NCBI GenBank assembly: GCA_949361645.1
Contig: OX442418.1
Coordinates: 6,284,372 to 6,348,371 of the forward strand
Direction: 5' to 3'
Origin: Spongilla lacustris
Taxonomy: Eukaryota; Porifera; Demospongiae; Spongillida; Spongillidae
DNA: 64,000 nucleotides
The notes under the pieces were generated by a model. The model was not told the DNA's origin. It searched no databases and saw only the letters and a program-made list of their open reading frames with translations. Of the stretch, positions 11,508 to 24,034 are shown in pieces. Within the stretch, counting starts at the first letter, position 1; the number at the start of each line of letters is the position of its first letter. A program made the position numbers and the translations under genes.

Positions 11508-14489
11508 CAGTGCCGTCCACCCACAAGTTCATACTCGCTCGCTCGCGAGCGAGTCATGTTTGAGTGCATTAGCGCGCTCGAGTGCCACTCGCTCACTCGA
11601 CAAACGATTTACAGCATTGCCGTTAAAGGCTCAGTTGGGCGTGGTCTATACATAGTTTGGTGTAGCCCGACCTCAAGTTCGCATTTTGGCATACTATTAA
11701 TACCAAGATTTGTATCCATCTGATAGCCTCTGCCTAAACGTGAAGGTCGGGCTACGCCCAACTAACATATATAGCAAGGTTTGTCTTGTCGCGTGTTTCT
11801 GACTGTAAATGCATGTATTCAGACGCGAGTTTTTCATTAGAACCGCGTTCCGTGTGTTAGCGATGCCTTTGTTAAGTACTTTACAAGAATTTTTGAAATA
11901 GGTTTTTAAGTTACAAAAATAGTATAGTTGGAAAGAGCGTGAGAAATGCAGTATAATGGTACATCATATGTGTAGATATCGTTTATATTATGAACAATAA
12001 CTGATGGTTTGTAGCCAAAAAAAAAGAGACGCGGTAGTCAATAGGAGCGGTAAACAAAAATTGGCACAGTTATGGTTTTAAACGAGATAGTATTGTGAGG
12101 TATATACACATCATCACTAAAAGTTCCCAATTTAACTTTCTGACCCTACAAAGGCTATTGGTATCTAATTTTGCTTATTATAAAATGTTTACAACAATTA
12201 TTTGCATGACAAAATAGGAGTAGAGAGCACTTCTATATACATAATAAAGCAAACACACTAAGGCAAAAGTGGTCACAAAGCTCAAGATCACCTAACATAT
12301 AATCAACTAGTAGTTGATTTGATTTCATTTTCTTCATCATCTTCAGCCGGTCTCATTTGGAACGCAGTACATGTATAAGTAACAGTCACATTTGAACTCT
12401 GGCTTAACATCGGAAGCAAGTATACATATACATCACTGGTGGCTTCCAGAGCAGCTTCAACTTGGTAAATTTACTTCAGACTTGACTGCATGATATTTCT
12501 TTGGCATTTTATTGGCAGCAACATCATCCTCTTCTAAACAGCTATTATTTTTTCAATGTACATGTAGCACTGCACTGGCTTTGTGATGGTTTATTTTCTG
12601 TTCAATATACTTGATATTTTATTGAGGTGACGTATTTTCTATTGAAACCGTGAGGAAGCTCTCATCCCATCTGGGGTTGAATTTATTCTTTCTGAGGTCG
12701 TCATGAGTTTTGTCAAAACTTGTTCTTCTGTTTGCACACTTGCTACACTCAGAATGCAGTGTTTTTTTATATAAGGTATTCTTGAATTGGTTTGCACACT
12801 ACTATTTGCCACAATGGACACCCTGGATGAATCAAAGATGATGGTACTGGATTGATGAGATTCTGGCTAAGGCAAGACACATTACGTATTGGTACAGAAC
12901 ATCAGATTCGTGATCTGGCTACTAGTTTTTCCCAATTCCCAACTGTCAACATATTTGACTTGGTTTTGACCTAGTGGTGCCCTGGAAAGTACATAGGTCA
13001 TTCTCTTATAAATGGTAATTAAACAATGGTACCATCATTCATGTCTGTCTTATTTATAACGCTCCATAAATAACCACTGAACGAAGTCCTTGAATGCCTT
13101 CAAGGAATGGTAGGTATATGTCAGTCAAAATCTTTCTCTGGTGTGGTAAATTATTGTTCGGTACTTTGTGTATCTTAGTTCTAAACAATGCTCCAGTAAT
13201 ACATGTACGCAGTATCAATCTATGTGCAAAAATGGCGGCTATTAAATAGGCAATTTGGCGCCATCTGGGAAACACCTTGCGCCAACACCAAAACACGTGA
13301 AACTCTCGTAATAAACGGTACAGTGCTTAAAGAATGAGTCAAAGTTGATACCAAACATGTCATGTGACAAATGAGGTGCGTATTCACTCGATGGAATTGG
13401 TCGATTTTTTGAGCGGTACGTACATTGCCCGGTACACGTTTTCCCCTCTTTTATACTGTATCAAAATGTACCCAAAGGTATTAGCTTTGACATAAACCAC
13501 ATACATGAGCCTGCTAAAGCATGTTTAGCGTACCAGTAGGTTCTTTTGGCAACAATCTCCTCTCAAAATGAAAAACCCATGCCAAAAATTGCACCGTTAC
13601 GTGGTCTTCAATTTTTTGGGTGCATTTTACGGGGGGTTTGAAGTACCTACCTTTGTGGGCGCCGGCATACAACTAACGATAGCTTAGTCGCATTGGCTAT
13701 GTTTGTGCAAAATCGATGAGATCTTACTAAGACAAATCGACCTCTGTGGGTTTTGTCTCTAATGCACTTAGTACACTAATAAAAAGTCGCCGATAACCAT
13801 TTTGACGTGTGTGGTTGTGGGCGTACAGAGCGTGCTGAGGCCTATTTTTCAATTATTTTATTCCTTTTTTCGGTTGTGTACTGATCGTATAAAGGACCTG
13901 GTGTGTGGACAACTTACTTCCACACTAAATACTCTTTTTTTTTTTCCTTGGAACTCAGGTGTGAATGGGATGACACCGTCGATTCACGATTGCGACTCTC
14001 ATGTACGAAGAATTACGAAAGGAAAACTTGAGGTATTGCATGCGTCCAATAGGATAGTCTTTCCGTCTAGATATAGAAAAGTACATGTGCTCGACTCTTT
14101 AAGTAAGGTACCAATAACAGCTGCACACGGCTGTCTGCTCTCATTGAACGCGTGGAAATTAAGCCCTACGCTCAGAAATTTTGAAATGGTTTCGAAGCCC
14201 CATAGCAACGGACATGACCACCGATGTCCTTAGGAATGTGCCGTGTAGAACGTACAAGAAATGCACCACAAGTTACAAGCACCATTGACCCTTTTATATA
14301 GCAGGAATCAAATTGCCTTATCTTATGAACCGTTGGCTTTTGCGCTCGAAAGCAAATGTACTCCTTGCGGGGAACGGTGACCTCGTGGATTCAATAAACG
14401 TTACTTACTGACGCTCGGACACAAGAACTGAGCAAAAAACAACTATTGTGATAAAGTAAGTAGAATGTCCGATTTGTTTTTAGTAAAAG
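11508..14489. other. Island sequence with no recognised gene
   Basis: The left edge starts AGTGCCGTCCACCC after array text and is followed by a palindromic cgctcgctcgcgagcgag stretch (11535-11552). I could not find the partner end. Two open frames (12639-12821 minus, 13802-14233 plus) show no domain I know. A short inverted-repeat element sits at 11633-11763. Confidence 0.4.
11633..11763. mobile_element. Short TIR element, AGTTGGGCGT type
   Basis: The ends are inverted (AGTTGGGCGTgG and CTACGCCCAACT), and both halves hold a tagcccgacct or aggtcgggcta word. A related palindrome with the same gggcgtagcc and ccgaccttc wording occupies the centre of the large palindrome at 36148-37064. It is non-coding, about 131 bp, a small non-autonomous element. 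Confidence 0.55.
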
Positions 14490-17400
14490 ACTGACTTTTT
14501 CAGTTATTGGCCTATATCTTTTGAACCAATCATACTTAAAGCAGGGCAATTACTTTTTCTGATTCAGCAAACACTTTTGTGTAAGAATCTGTGTTGTTAA
14601 TTCAATTAGCACATGTAAACAAAGCTTGGCTAAGTGTAAACAAATCACGGTCAAAATCTCATTTTTCAATTATAATTCCCCCCAGGAATGTAACTATCAA
14701 TTCAAATTTATTTTATGAGTACAACATTAGGTCTTCTATATATATAGTTGATTTGGTGTCTTAAGTCCTACTGGTTGGGAAGATCGGTACGGATTGATGA
14801 AATTTTCGAGGATGTTCGCGGTTCGCTGAAATTCGGACGATTTAGTTCGACTTTTTACATGTTGTTACAGAAAAGTGGTAGGAGCATCTGTATATATCTT
14901 TTTTATTATGTACGGCGTTTGCGAAGGTTTGCAATACGAGATAGAAAGCTAAAAAGCTTAAATTTTTTCATACGAAATTGATTTATCCGTTCCTCTCCGT
15001 AAGCTATTGCTTTCGTGACGTCACAGTCGAGCTGGCTTCATTTTCATTTTATTCATTCCCTTGAGGTGCGTTGTAACTGGAGTTTGCGAATGATGTCGTC
15101 GTCGAATATTTTTTTGTCTACGGGTTCTTTTCAGAACCAAGCTGCAACCGTAGATGCCTTGGAAACTGCGAGTGTTCCCAAGACAGACGGTGTTAATCGA
15201 CGAAAGCGAGACGTGTCAGTGTTGTTAGAACAAGCGAGTAGTTCGGAAAGAGTCTCCAGTTCTGGAAAAGGCAAAAGATCATGCAGCGCGAAGGCAAATG
15301 ATAAACTGCGCGCATTATTCGTGTCAAGAAAATCTCCCGAAAGCAAAGTTACGTGCTTAACAAGCAGCATTTTGAAAGAGGACAGGCCTGTGTTTGACAG
15401 AGGAATGGATAGTTTGGTAATGTACGTAGAACAAAATGCTACCTGGGAAATGCAGAAAGCATTTGCAATTCTTGTGATGGGTACAGCTCTAGTGGACTGG
15501 AACGAAGGTGTATGTGAAGCAGCACAAAAGGCTTCTAATGTAACACATTTTTCAGAACACACAATACGTAACTGGATGCAGCTATACATTCAATCCACAT
15601 CAGACCTTTTATCAGATGGAAAGGACACAATTACGGATCAAGATATAGAGGAAAGTTTGCATCAGAGAAAGGACATTTTGATCGACTGGATTCCTTAATT
15701 TCAGATGAAGATTTTCAGCTAAGTGCTCGTACATACGTTAGAAGTAATGCATGCAAAAAGGGAGAACCAAATCTCACAAGTGGTATGTTTGCAGTTTGGG
15801 TAAAACAAAAGTATGACCATGACATCAGTGAAGAAACAGCAAGGTTATGGCTTCACAAACTGGGATTTGGGCGTACACATCACCAAAAAGGAGTTTACTT
15901 TGATGGACACCAGCGCCAAGATGTTGTGCAACACAGGAGTGAATATTTAAGCAATTTGTTAGAATTAGATAAAATAACAATTACTCCAAGTAATTTAACT
16001 CCACTATGCCCAGAAGGTGTAAAGCTGTTAATTAGGGTAGTGCATGATGAGAGTACATACTATGCCAACTGTGATCAGTCGTACTTTTGGGGTGACGAGC
16101 ACACAAATGTTTTAAAGCAAAAATCCTTGGGACAATCTATAATGGTATCTGACTTTGTAGATAATGTTAATGGATTTTTACTGTTTAATGATAGTAAAGC
16201 TCGTGTTATGATTGAGGTGCGCAAGGATGGATACTTTAATAATGAAGGATTTAATGAAGCAAGTTGAGAAAGCAATGGATATTTTTGAACTCAAATACCC
16301 GCATGCAAGAGGACTGTTTTTATTTGACAATGCTCCATCCCACAGGAAAATAGCCGACAACCAATTAAACGTAGATAAAATGAATGTTATAACACTCTGG
16401 GGGGAAACAACCAGTAATGAGAGATACAGTTTGGAACGGCAATGTACAGCGCATGGTTTTAGATGATGGTAGACCTAAAGGCATGAAAATAGTTCTAAAA
16501 GAAAGAGGTGTTGATACTCATGGTATGAATGCAGAGAAGATGAGGGAAAAGTTGAACACATATGAAGACTTTAAAATTCAAAAAACTATACTAGAAGAGT
16601 ATGTTGAACAAAGGGGTCATTTATGTTTATACTATCCTAAGTGAACTCAGTCCCATTGAGAGAGTTTGGTGCCATTCCAAAAAGCACACAAGTGCTTATG
16701 CAAATGGGACAATCACAAGACTGTGGAAAATTGTACCAGAAGGACTTGAAACTTGTACAAGTGACATGATAAGTAAATATTTTAGAACTTGTAGGGATTA
16801 TGAACAAGAGTATAGAGAAGGATGCCTTGGAAAAGATGTTGAAGTTAGAGTAAAAGTATACAAGTCACACAGAAAAGTAACTAATGACAGTAGTTAGGCT
16901 TATTTGTTAAAAATTCTTTTATGCATGTAGCTAGCTTGGTTGATTCTTCAACCTGCGTATCCTGTATGTTTTTGTGCGACATGTACGTTTGTGTATACAT
17001 GTACATGTATATGTATGTACTCATTTATTGCATGCTATGAAGTTGAATTACATGTATATGTACGAAGAATGCAAGTACTCGGTACTCGAACTCGTACTCA
17101 CGAACAAATTCATTTTGCGCGCGGCGCGTAAATATGACGTTGCACGGTTGTGTCAACAACGTCATAAAACGTCACGGATTGCGTAAATGAGGATGAAACT
17201 ACAATAAATTTAAACTTTTTAGCTTTCTATCTCGTATTGCAAACCTTCGCAAACGCCGTACATAATAAAAAAGATATATACAGATGCTCCTACCACTTTT
17301 CTGTAACAACATGTAAAAATTATTTCTTAAGTCGAACTAAATCGTCCGAATTTCAGCGAACCGCGAACGTCCTCGAAAATGTCATCAATCCGTACCGATC

Positions 17401-17694
17401 TTCCCAACCATTAGGACTTAAGACACCAAATCGACTATACATATATAGAAGACCTAATGTTGTACTCATAAAATAAATTTGAATTGATAGTTACATTCCT
17501 GGGGGGAATTATAATTGAAAAATGAGACTTTGACCGTGATTTGTTTACACTTAGCCAAGCTTTGTTTACATGTGCTAATTGAATTAACAACACAGATTCT
17601 TACACAAAAGTGTTTGCTGAATCAGAAAAAGTAATTGCCCTGCTTTAAGTATGATTGGTTCAAAAGATATAGGCCAATAACTGAAAAAGTCAGT
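14490..17694 (+). mobile_element. IS630/Tc1-type transposon with long TIRs
   Basis: The element is 3205 bp. Its left inverted repeat (14490-14967, about 478 bp) is mirrored at 17205-17694 with high identity; the outer ends read ACTGACTTTTTCAG and CTGAAAAAGTCAGT. Between them lies a DDE transposase reading frame (15090-16897). The interior flanks of the gene have CRE-like gtgacgtcac and cgtcataaaacgtcac words. No TA or other target duplication is evident next to the ends, so the exact boundaries may be slightly off. TIRs of this length are unusual for classical Tc1/mariner elements. Confidence 0.8.
15090..16897 (+). pseudogene. DDE_3-type transposase, frameshifted
   Basis: This is the cut-and-paste transposase of the surrounding element. 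Reading switches frame at about 15640, 16250, 16400 and 16640. The pieces in order are an N-terminal Ser/Lys-rich region; a helix-turn-helix-like part (HTIRNWMQLYIQ; ISEETARLWLHKLGFGRTHH); KGVYFDGHQRQDVVQHR; the first catalytic Asp in VHDEST; MVSDFVDNVNG; the second Asp in LFLFDNAPSH; VMRDTVWNGNVQ-type text; EEYVEQRGHLCLYYP; and the catalytic Glu in ELSPIERVW. A FDNA..H plus SPIE..W pair is typical of the IS630/Tc1/mariner DDE_3 fold. Four frameshifts mean this copy is dead. The start was chosen at the ATG pair 15090/15093; a longer open frame from 15015 has no ATG. Confidence 0.85.
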
Positions 17695-18170
17695 TTTGGC
17701 AGCTTATCATTTGGAGCACTGTAGTGCTAACGAATTTTCTGAAATGGTGATTAAAGCCTCTTGAAATCGGCCATTTTCTTCGTAATGTAGGCCTTCGTAC
17801 GGATGTGCATGCATCGGTATGTATTAATCTAACAGAATTGCTACTAATCAAAATTGGTTTCAGAACGTATTGTCACATGCCATGGATAGCCCAATGGAGC
17901 TTTTCATATCTGTGGTACTGAGTAGCATGCATATACACACATTAATGATGAGCAGGGCTAGGATTGTGTCAGCTTTTGTCTCCTTATTGGAGGGGGGAAT
18001 GGCAGCAACCAATTGTGGCTCTTACCTCAAAAAAAAAAAAAACACAATTAATGGTCTTTAACAATGCATTGCAGTTGCTTCACTTTGAATAAATCAACTC
18101 AGCACCCTCTTCTCCAACATATGCTATTCCAGTAAATAAGTGTACACCCCTACTGCCGGATGACATAAAT
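17695..18170. other. Unassigned sequence
   Basis: I see no gene or clear repeat here apart from a poly-A run near 18030-18042. Confidence 0.3.
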
Positions 18171-18283
18171 TTGTGTCCTGGGGGGTATGTTCGATATTAT
18201 AATCCATGTAATGATATAAATCATGACCTGGGGGGAGTTATTATTCTAATCTTGGGGGGCGGGGGTGGTATGAGTTATGTCCG

Positions 18284-18318
<35 letters not shown>

Positions 18319-18716
18319 TGCATGTGTGTGTGTGTGTGTGTGTGTGGTGTGGTGATGGTGCTATAAATCTTGTCCTGGGGGATGAGTGGGGGGGGGATTA
18401 TAATCCATATCCTGGGGGAGTGGGGGTGGTATATGTCATGTCCATGGGGGCGCTATAAATCTTGATCTGGGGTGGGGGTGTGGGGGGGGGTGATATACAT
18501 GTAAGTCATGTCCAAGGAGGGGGGGGGGCTGCTAGAAATCTTGTCCTGTGTCTTGTCCTGGAGGGGGGGGGCATAAATCATGTCTTGGGGAAGTTTAAAT
18601 CCATATATTGGGGGTGGGGGTGGGGAATGATATAAGTAATGTCCAGGGGGAGGGGTGGTGCTATAAATCTTGTCCTGGGGGGGGGGGAGTGTGTGAATGG
18701 TATAAAACTGCGTGAA
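18171..18716. repeat. G-rich minisatellite with (GT)n core
   Basis: An irregular repeat built on tataaatcttgtcctggggg alternates with tatgtcatgtcc, in units of roughly 40-60 bp. A (GT)n microsatellite with two arms lies at about 18285-18350. Many runs of four or more G on this strand make G-quadruplex formation plausible. Short frames across it are low-complexity artefacts. The adjacent 18780-18880 has two copies of a ccagtaatatatctgtc-type 50-bp repeat. Confidence 0.8.
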
Positions 18717-19312
18717 CTACAAATCATATCCTGGGTGTAGCGTACTGAGACATACTGCAGTCTTGAGGGATGTGGTATATGTGTGACTGTCCAGTAATAT
18801 ATCTGTCTTGAGGGAGGGTATAATTAGTATCTGTCCAGTAATATATCTGTCATGAGGGAGGGTATAATTAGTATCTGTGTCCAACGGGGTTACTTTATAA
18901 ATAACATCATCAGTAGGGGTGTACAATTATTAACTGGAATAGCCTTCTAGTGCATGCATTTTGAAGTGTAGTTTTCACCATGCACCTGTTGCTGCTACCC
19001 ACTTGCATCGGTGCATTGCATTGGAGCTCAGTTAGCTGTGTCAGATGGCAGGAACACAGCTGACTGACACTTCAGCTGGTTGAAAATAGTCTGGCTTGCA
19101 AAAGGTGGAAAATGATCATGAGAGAAGAATGGAGGTGGGGCAATCTTCCAAAGTGGTATGAGCCTATTGGGTGTGACTCGGACCTTTGGTTGGCAGCCTC
19201 TGCCAACATTTGACCTCCTCACATGTCCTCAAAGTGCGCACATACCTGCGGCATAGTGATTGTGTGTATTATGAAGTCATAGCAGTTATTTATTTTGAAA
19301 ATGTGCATTTAC

Positions 19313-19898
19313 CTTGCATGCATTCTTCATTGGTATGTATATTTGCCACTGAAATGGCGTTATACAACACCTGTGATGTATGTCCTTTGTCAAAGGATGG
19401 TTCTTTGCATAGAATGCTTACATTAGTTACAGAAACATCGAGTATGCTGATATCAACAGTTGAGGCAGTGAGGCCAAAGGCAATAAGCAAATTATCTGCA
19501 ATGTTTTGCAATCATAGCTGCATGGCTATTTGCTTCTATTTGCGCATTTTAACCATTGCCCAAACACTCTGCAGTGCTTGGGCTCTTGGTGCATGTGGTA
19601 ATCCATTCCTGTATATAACACGTACATACAAATATAACGAGAATCGTATCGATTATTCATGAAATACGATCGCGTTGTTTGGGACGACAGAAAATTCGTT
19701 AGTACTTAATTACAGACTGAGAATTCTAACAGCCACATCTCTCTTACTCATCGGTGTTGTAAGCTTACCTTCTGGATTAGTGCACGAAGTCCACTGTACT
19801 GAATTTAGTACCCACCCCTCCAAAATGTTTGCCGCGTGGTGTTCTGTAAACACCTTGCGCATACCACTGCCGTATGACGTGGATTGTGTATGTAAAGT
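19313..19898 (-). CDS. Candidate two-exon coding fragment, unknown
   Basis: Two minus-strand intervals have good splice borders and compatible phase. The upstream one (19898-19769, 130 nt) follows a pyrimidine tract ending TTTTCAAG and ends CCAGAAG before GTAAGC. The downstream one (19495-19313, 183 nt) follows CATTGCAG and ends CAAG before GTAAATG. Joined in phase 1, both stay open (for example HHAANILEGWVLNS in the first and LLIAFGLTASTVDISILDV in the second). I recognise no domain. A competing plus-strand open frame (19186-19662, 158 codons) overlaps, and the first exon has a second open frame, so this is a hypothesis only. Confidence 0.25.
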
Positions 19899-21030
19899 CT
19901 TGAAAACATAAAAATGAGTGTGGTGTTTGAATCCTTTTTCATATTTTGATTTGCTGGTTTTACTGAGGTGTTACGAGCTTCGAAACACTGGTGCTCAGTA
20001 GTGAGGTGTTTCTTTTCAATTATGGACATACATACCGTACGTTCTAATTGTAAAACCTAGTTTTCAGCTGCATATAGCCGTGTGCAATCCATTGATTTCG
20101 CCATTTTATTTCCTACTACACTGTTGGAACCTGTTAAAACGTCCCGTTTCCAATCCCTTCCGTATAATACCTGTGGTATAATAGGGGCTAAACAGTGGTA
20201 CGCAGTTTAAACGTACATGTACTACGGATGTAGTATAAAAAGTCGTATTTAGCCTATCTCCACTATTGACAGCAAAGGAAATTACAAACCATTGTGGATG
20301 CCCAACAGAAACAGCTTTCATTATCCCCTGCTTTTGAGGACAAACGTAATCAGTCTCGTTCCTGCAACATGTCAGAAGCATGCAGTTTCTGTTGTTCATC
20401 AGTCTGATTCATGCTGCGGATGGCTAGAAAAGGACCAACCTCAGTCACAAGTGGAAAGGGAACTGATTAGTGTGAACACAACCGGAACAATAACAAATAT
20501 TACATTGCTTCAATGTATATTGTATGTCTAACGCTAGGTTTACAACTTATTAGAGATGAGCTATTTAAAAGTATGACGCCGATGTATTGGGGGCATACAA
20601 GGTACTGAGGCGTATGCTGGCGTATTGAAGGCGTACACGCCGGTGATACACCACGTTTTGTACGCCAAATAATTTTGGCAGTGCCCATCGCTGGTGTATT
20701 TTTATCATTTTATCGCCGACGTAACACTCGCGATACTGGATCCATATCGCAATCCAATTCCAGCCTGTGTACATGAGTGTTGAAGCCCATATATGATAGG
20801 GCATATTTTGAAGTGTTTCATTTATCTCATCAGCTTAGTGCCTCTACATGTAAAAAAAACCCTACAATTAATGGTTTAGTCACTCCCCTTCTCCAAATCG
20901 ATACATTGCCCCCCAACAGCTTCTGCCTCCCTTTTGAAGGGTTTATTATAGCCCTACCCTACTAGTCGTATTTGATTTCATATTAAAATTAACCATGTGA
21001 GTGCGTAGAGATGTAAGGAGATCGAGGAAG
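19899..21030. other. Unassigned island sequence
   Basis: Several short frames occur on both strands, the longest on the minus strand at 20106-20399 (97 codons, no known domain). A small repeat of gcgtattgaaggcgtac type lies near 20600-20660. No gene is recognised; an upstream exon of the 19.3-19.9 kb candidate could hide here. Confidence 0.3.
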
Positions 21031-21250
21031 CTAGTGTGTGTGTGTGTGTAGTGGCAGAGTAAGTGTGTGAAGTGGTGAGATGGAGTGTGTATGTAGTGGT
21101 GGGATGGAGTGTGAGATGGAGGGAATGTGTCTAGTGGTGAGATGGAGGGAGTGTGTGTAGTGGTGAGATGTGCATGTACAGATGTAAGGAGATGGATGGA
21201 GGATGTAGTGGTGTAAGGAGATGGAGGGAGTTTGTAGTGATCTAAGCATT
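21031..21250. repeat. Minisatellite, gtagtggtgagatggagg type
   Basis: An imperfect tandem repeat of about 20-30 bp built on GTGTGTAGTGGTGAGATGGA. The long minus-strand open frame across it is a composition effect of the repeat. Confidence 0.75.
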
Positions 21251-21429
21251 TGATTTCAAATTAAATTTTACCATTCATAACTAAGGCAACATACAGTGGT
21301 TTAAAATGACATGCATCTTCTTACTGCTACGATCATCACAGTAAGACGTAAAGTGTCAATATATATATAATTTATACATATGTATGGCACTGGTAGCTAT
21401 AGTATGGTGGCCTGTAGGGTGTGTAACCT

Positions 21430-21600
21430 CCTCCCCTGAATAATGAAAATCGATTTTTCCGAATACTTTTAAAACACTAATCGATTTTTCAGGTTTTTCT
21501 TGATCTGAAAATTGATTTTCCCCAATACTTGAAAAAAGAAATTAATTTTTCTGAATACTTGAAAAAAGAAAATCGATTTTTCCGAATAGGTTTTGACATT
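21430..21600. repeat. AT-rich repeat with aatcgattttt palindromes
   Basis: Four to five copies of a roughly 34-bp motif contain the self-complementary word AAAATCGATTTTT followed by ccgaatactt. The repeat can fold into small hairpins. It is non-coding. Confidence 0.65.
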
Positions 21601-21689
21601 TTGCCAGCCAAATACCTAGGTTATTCAGGTTTTTGCTCACTGAGCCACCTAAATGTACACATCACACGAGATACCCTCCTACAGTTAAA

Positions 21690-21900
21690 CCATAACACCA
21701 GATGCCCTCAGCACACAACCACACTTACCCCCATCACACCAGTGCCCTCATGAGGCACACAACCATAGCTACCCCAATCACACCAGACACCCTCCTACAA
21801 CAACCCACATTACACCAGATCACTACTGCATGCATCCACAGCTACCCACATCACACCAGATGCACTCAGCACGCAACCACCTACATAAGCCTAAATCGCT
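21690..21900. repeat. Minisatellite, cacatcacaccagatgcc type
   Basis: An imperfect tandem repeat of about 35-40 bp built on cacaaccacacttaccccca and tcacaccagatgccctc. Plus-strand Thr/His/Pro-rich frames across it are artefacts. It is followed to 22723 by sequence in which I see no feature. Confidence 0.7.
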
Positions 21901-23516
21901 TGGCCTAACCACATACCTAGATGGGCGTGTCCTGACCTAAGTAAGCGTGGCCACGCTGAGGTCTACCTACACTGTCACATCGCACTTGATGCCAAAAGAG
22001 TAGAACCACATATGAAGTTTAGACACCACCAGCAATGCAGCCTCCATTTCACCATCGCGAGTTTTGAAAATACTAGTAACTAGGTAGGCCTAAATGCATT
22101 TGCGGCAATATCAGCTCAGAGAGATTGATGCAAGAAACCAGCTAGTATGAAATGCACCAAGTGAACTAAGCTGGAGCTGTCCGTCGTCACGACTGACACT
22201 TGTGGCGGTGAAGGGGGAGATCTGTTGGCTAGTTCGAATTTATACTGCCCGTACATAATGTCATCTGATCTTGTCCCCATGTATATATAAATTGTAGCAA
22301 CAGTAACGTTATTAAACGTTACGTTTTCAAATTAGAAGTAATATCGTAAATGTGTATTCGGATATCGTCACAAAAAGGTATTCGAATAATGGGCGAATTG
22401 TCGATGTGGATGACGAATACCTAAGTACCTCCGAGTGGAGATTCACAAACCGGTTCTTTCGAAGAGAACAATTCCAATAATCGAACTTTCCGAGTAATGC
22501 TAAATTACTATTCGAACGGATAGCGAATGTCCAAATAACCTGATAACCGATTGGCAACCTGGTGGTTAGAACTTGTCTCACTGAAGTTTTGCTGTGTCTA
22601 TTACCTTATAAATAGTTTCTAGTGAGCAATTCATTAATAACTATGAGATCAAGAAGCACTACGCTATATAACAAAATTTTATCTTTTCCAAATATACATT
22701 CCACTCGCTTGAATTAAGTACACGGATATGGAATGATTGGTATTCACATTGTTTGACCAAATAAGGGAAAGGAATAATAAACAGACAAGTAGAAGTCACA
22801 TCATACAATTATATCCCAACATACTTTTAAACATAATCACAAGAAAGTGAAACATAATGATTATGAAGCATGGATAAGTTGGTATGCTAACATACTTAAT
22901 GGATTGAAAAACACTATAGGTGGTGTGTCATTATAAAAGTCACCACAAAACCAAATATATTAACATACACTGTCAGAATGAAAGCTTACAAACAGTGGTG
23001 TCTAAGGTCAAGGACACATGTACTGGTTTTACCAATAGGCAATTGTACAGAGCTGGAGGTCTTACAGTGAATGACATTTCCTATTACAAAACATTCATGT
23101 TAGCTGTTAATGATATTACATTCATGTCTGCTGTTGAGCTTACAATCAAGCTGCATGGAATACCCTCATTAGCCTGCACAACAACGTTTTAGTATATCCA
23201 CATCTTTACCTACATGTACAATAAACAACAGCCATAACTTACCCCCTGATATGGAATGATTGGTGTACACATTGTTTGAGGAATAGAGAAAAGGAATAAA
23301 CTTAATAATCGCACAAATAAACATACATGTAGGAACACCACTGGTGTAGCAATGAAAGAAATAACACTGCAAAGTGAAACAAAACTTTAACCATTCCGTC
23401 TGTACACCAAAACATCAGACAGATATCAGATTATATTTACAAGTCATGCCACATCTGATTCGTCCTAAGAATAATAACAACAGTAGTATATCACTCTCCC
23501 ACATCCAATGACTTAC

Positions 23517-23600
23517 TTTGTTCACATCAGCTCCTGCCTTCACAAGGATCTCCACCACAGCTGTATGACCATTTTGAGCTGCTGCATACAGTGGTGTTAT
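23517..23600 (-). CDS. Ankyrin-repeat exon (84 nt)
   Basis: An exon of exactly 28 codons on the minus strand begins ITPLYAAAQNGHTAVVEIL and ends KAGADVNK. The acceptor is TTACAG and the donor GTAAGT, both consensus. It covers the helix-turn-helix and start of the loop of one ankyrin repeat; the missing five residues of a 33-residue repeat would lie in a neighbouring exon. About 160 nt upstream in transcription order (near 23755) another GTAAGT donor follows a conserved tacatgtagctggag-like stretch, and about 270 nt downstream lies the block donor at about 23240, so each full unit has three donor-like sites. Confidence 0.65.
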
Positions 23601-24034
23601 CTGTAACATCAGAAGGTACCATCAATAACTCTACTTTTACACCAAATAATAATTGAACATATATCATAACAGATTAATAATGAGCAGTATAGTTGATGTC
23701 ATACCAGCTGTGACATCATGCAAGGACAATGAGAATCACATTGTACTTACCTCCAGCTACATGTACATGGAACTATTTTAGCTGCATGTACCACAGAGTC
23801 TCATATTTGATATGTGTAAAGGTATAGGTAAACATAAAATTTGCTATGAGTTTAATGCCAGTACGGATAATGTCACCTGATGACATCAGCATACATGTTC
23901 ATGTAGGAGGTGAGTACAATGACAAACACATCTTTACCTACAATAAACACCTGCCATAACTTACCCTCTGATATGGAATGATTGGTATTCACATTGTTTG
24001 ACCAAATAAAGGAAAGGAATAATAAACAGACAAA

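Noticed and set aside
13802..14233. 143-codon plus-strand open frame
   Set aside because: No ATG-supported start context, no domain and no splice support; treated as chance.
11508..22723. The 11.2-kb island as one single hAT element starting AGTGCCGTCC
   Set aside because: No inverted partner of the left end or target duplication was found at the right junction.
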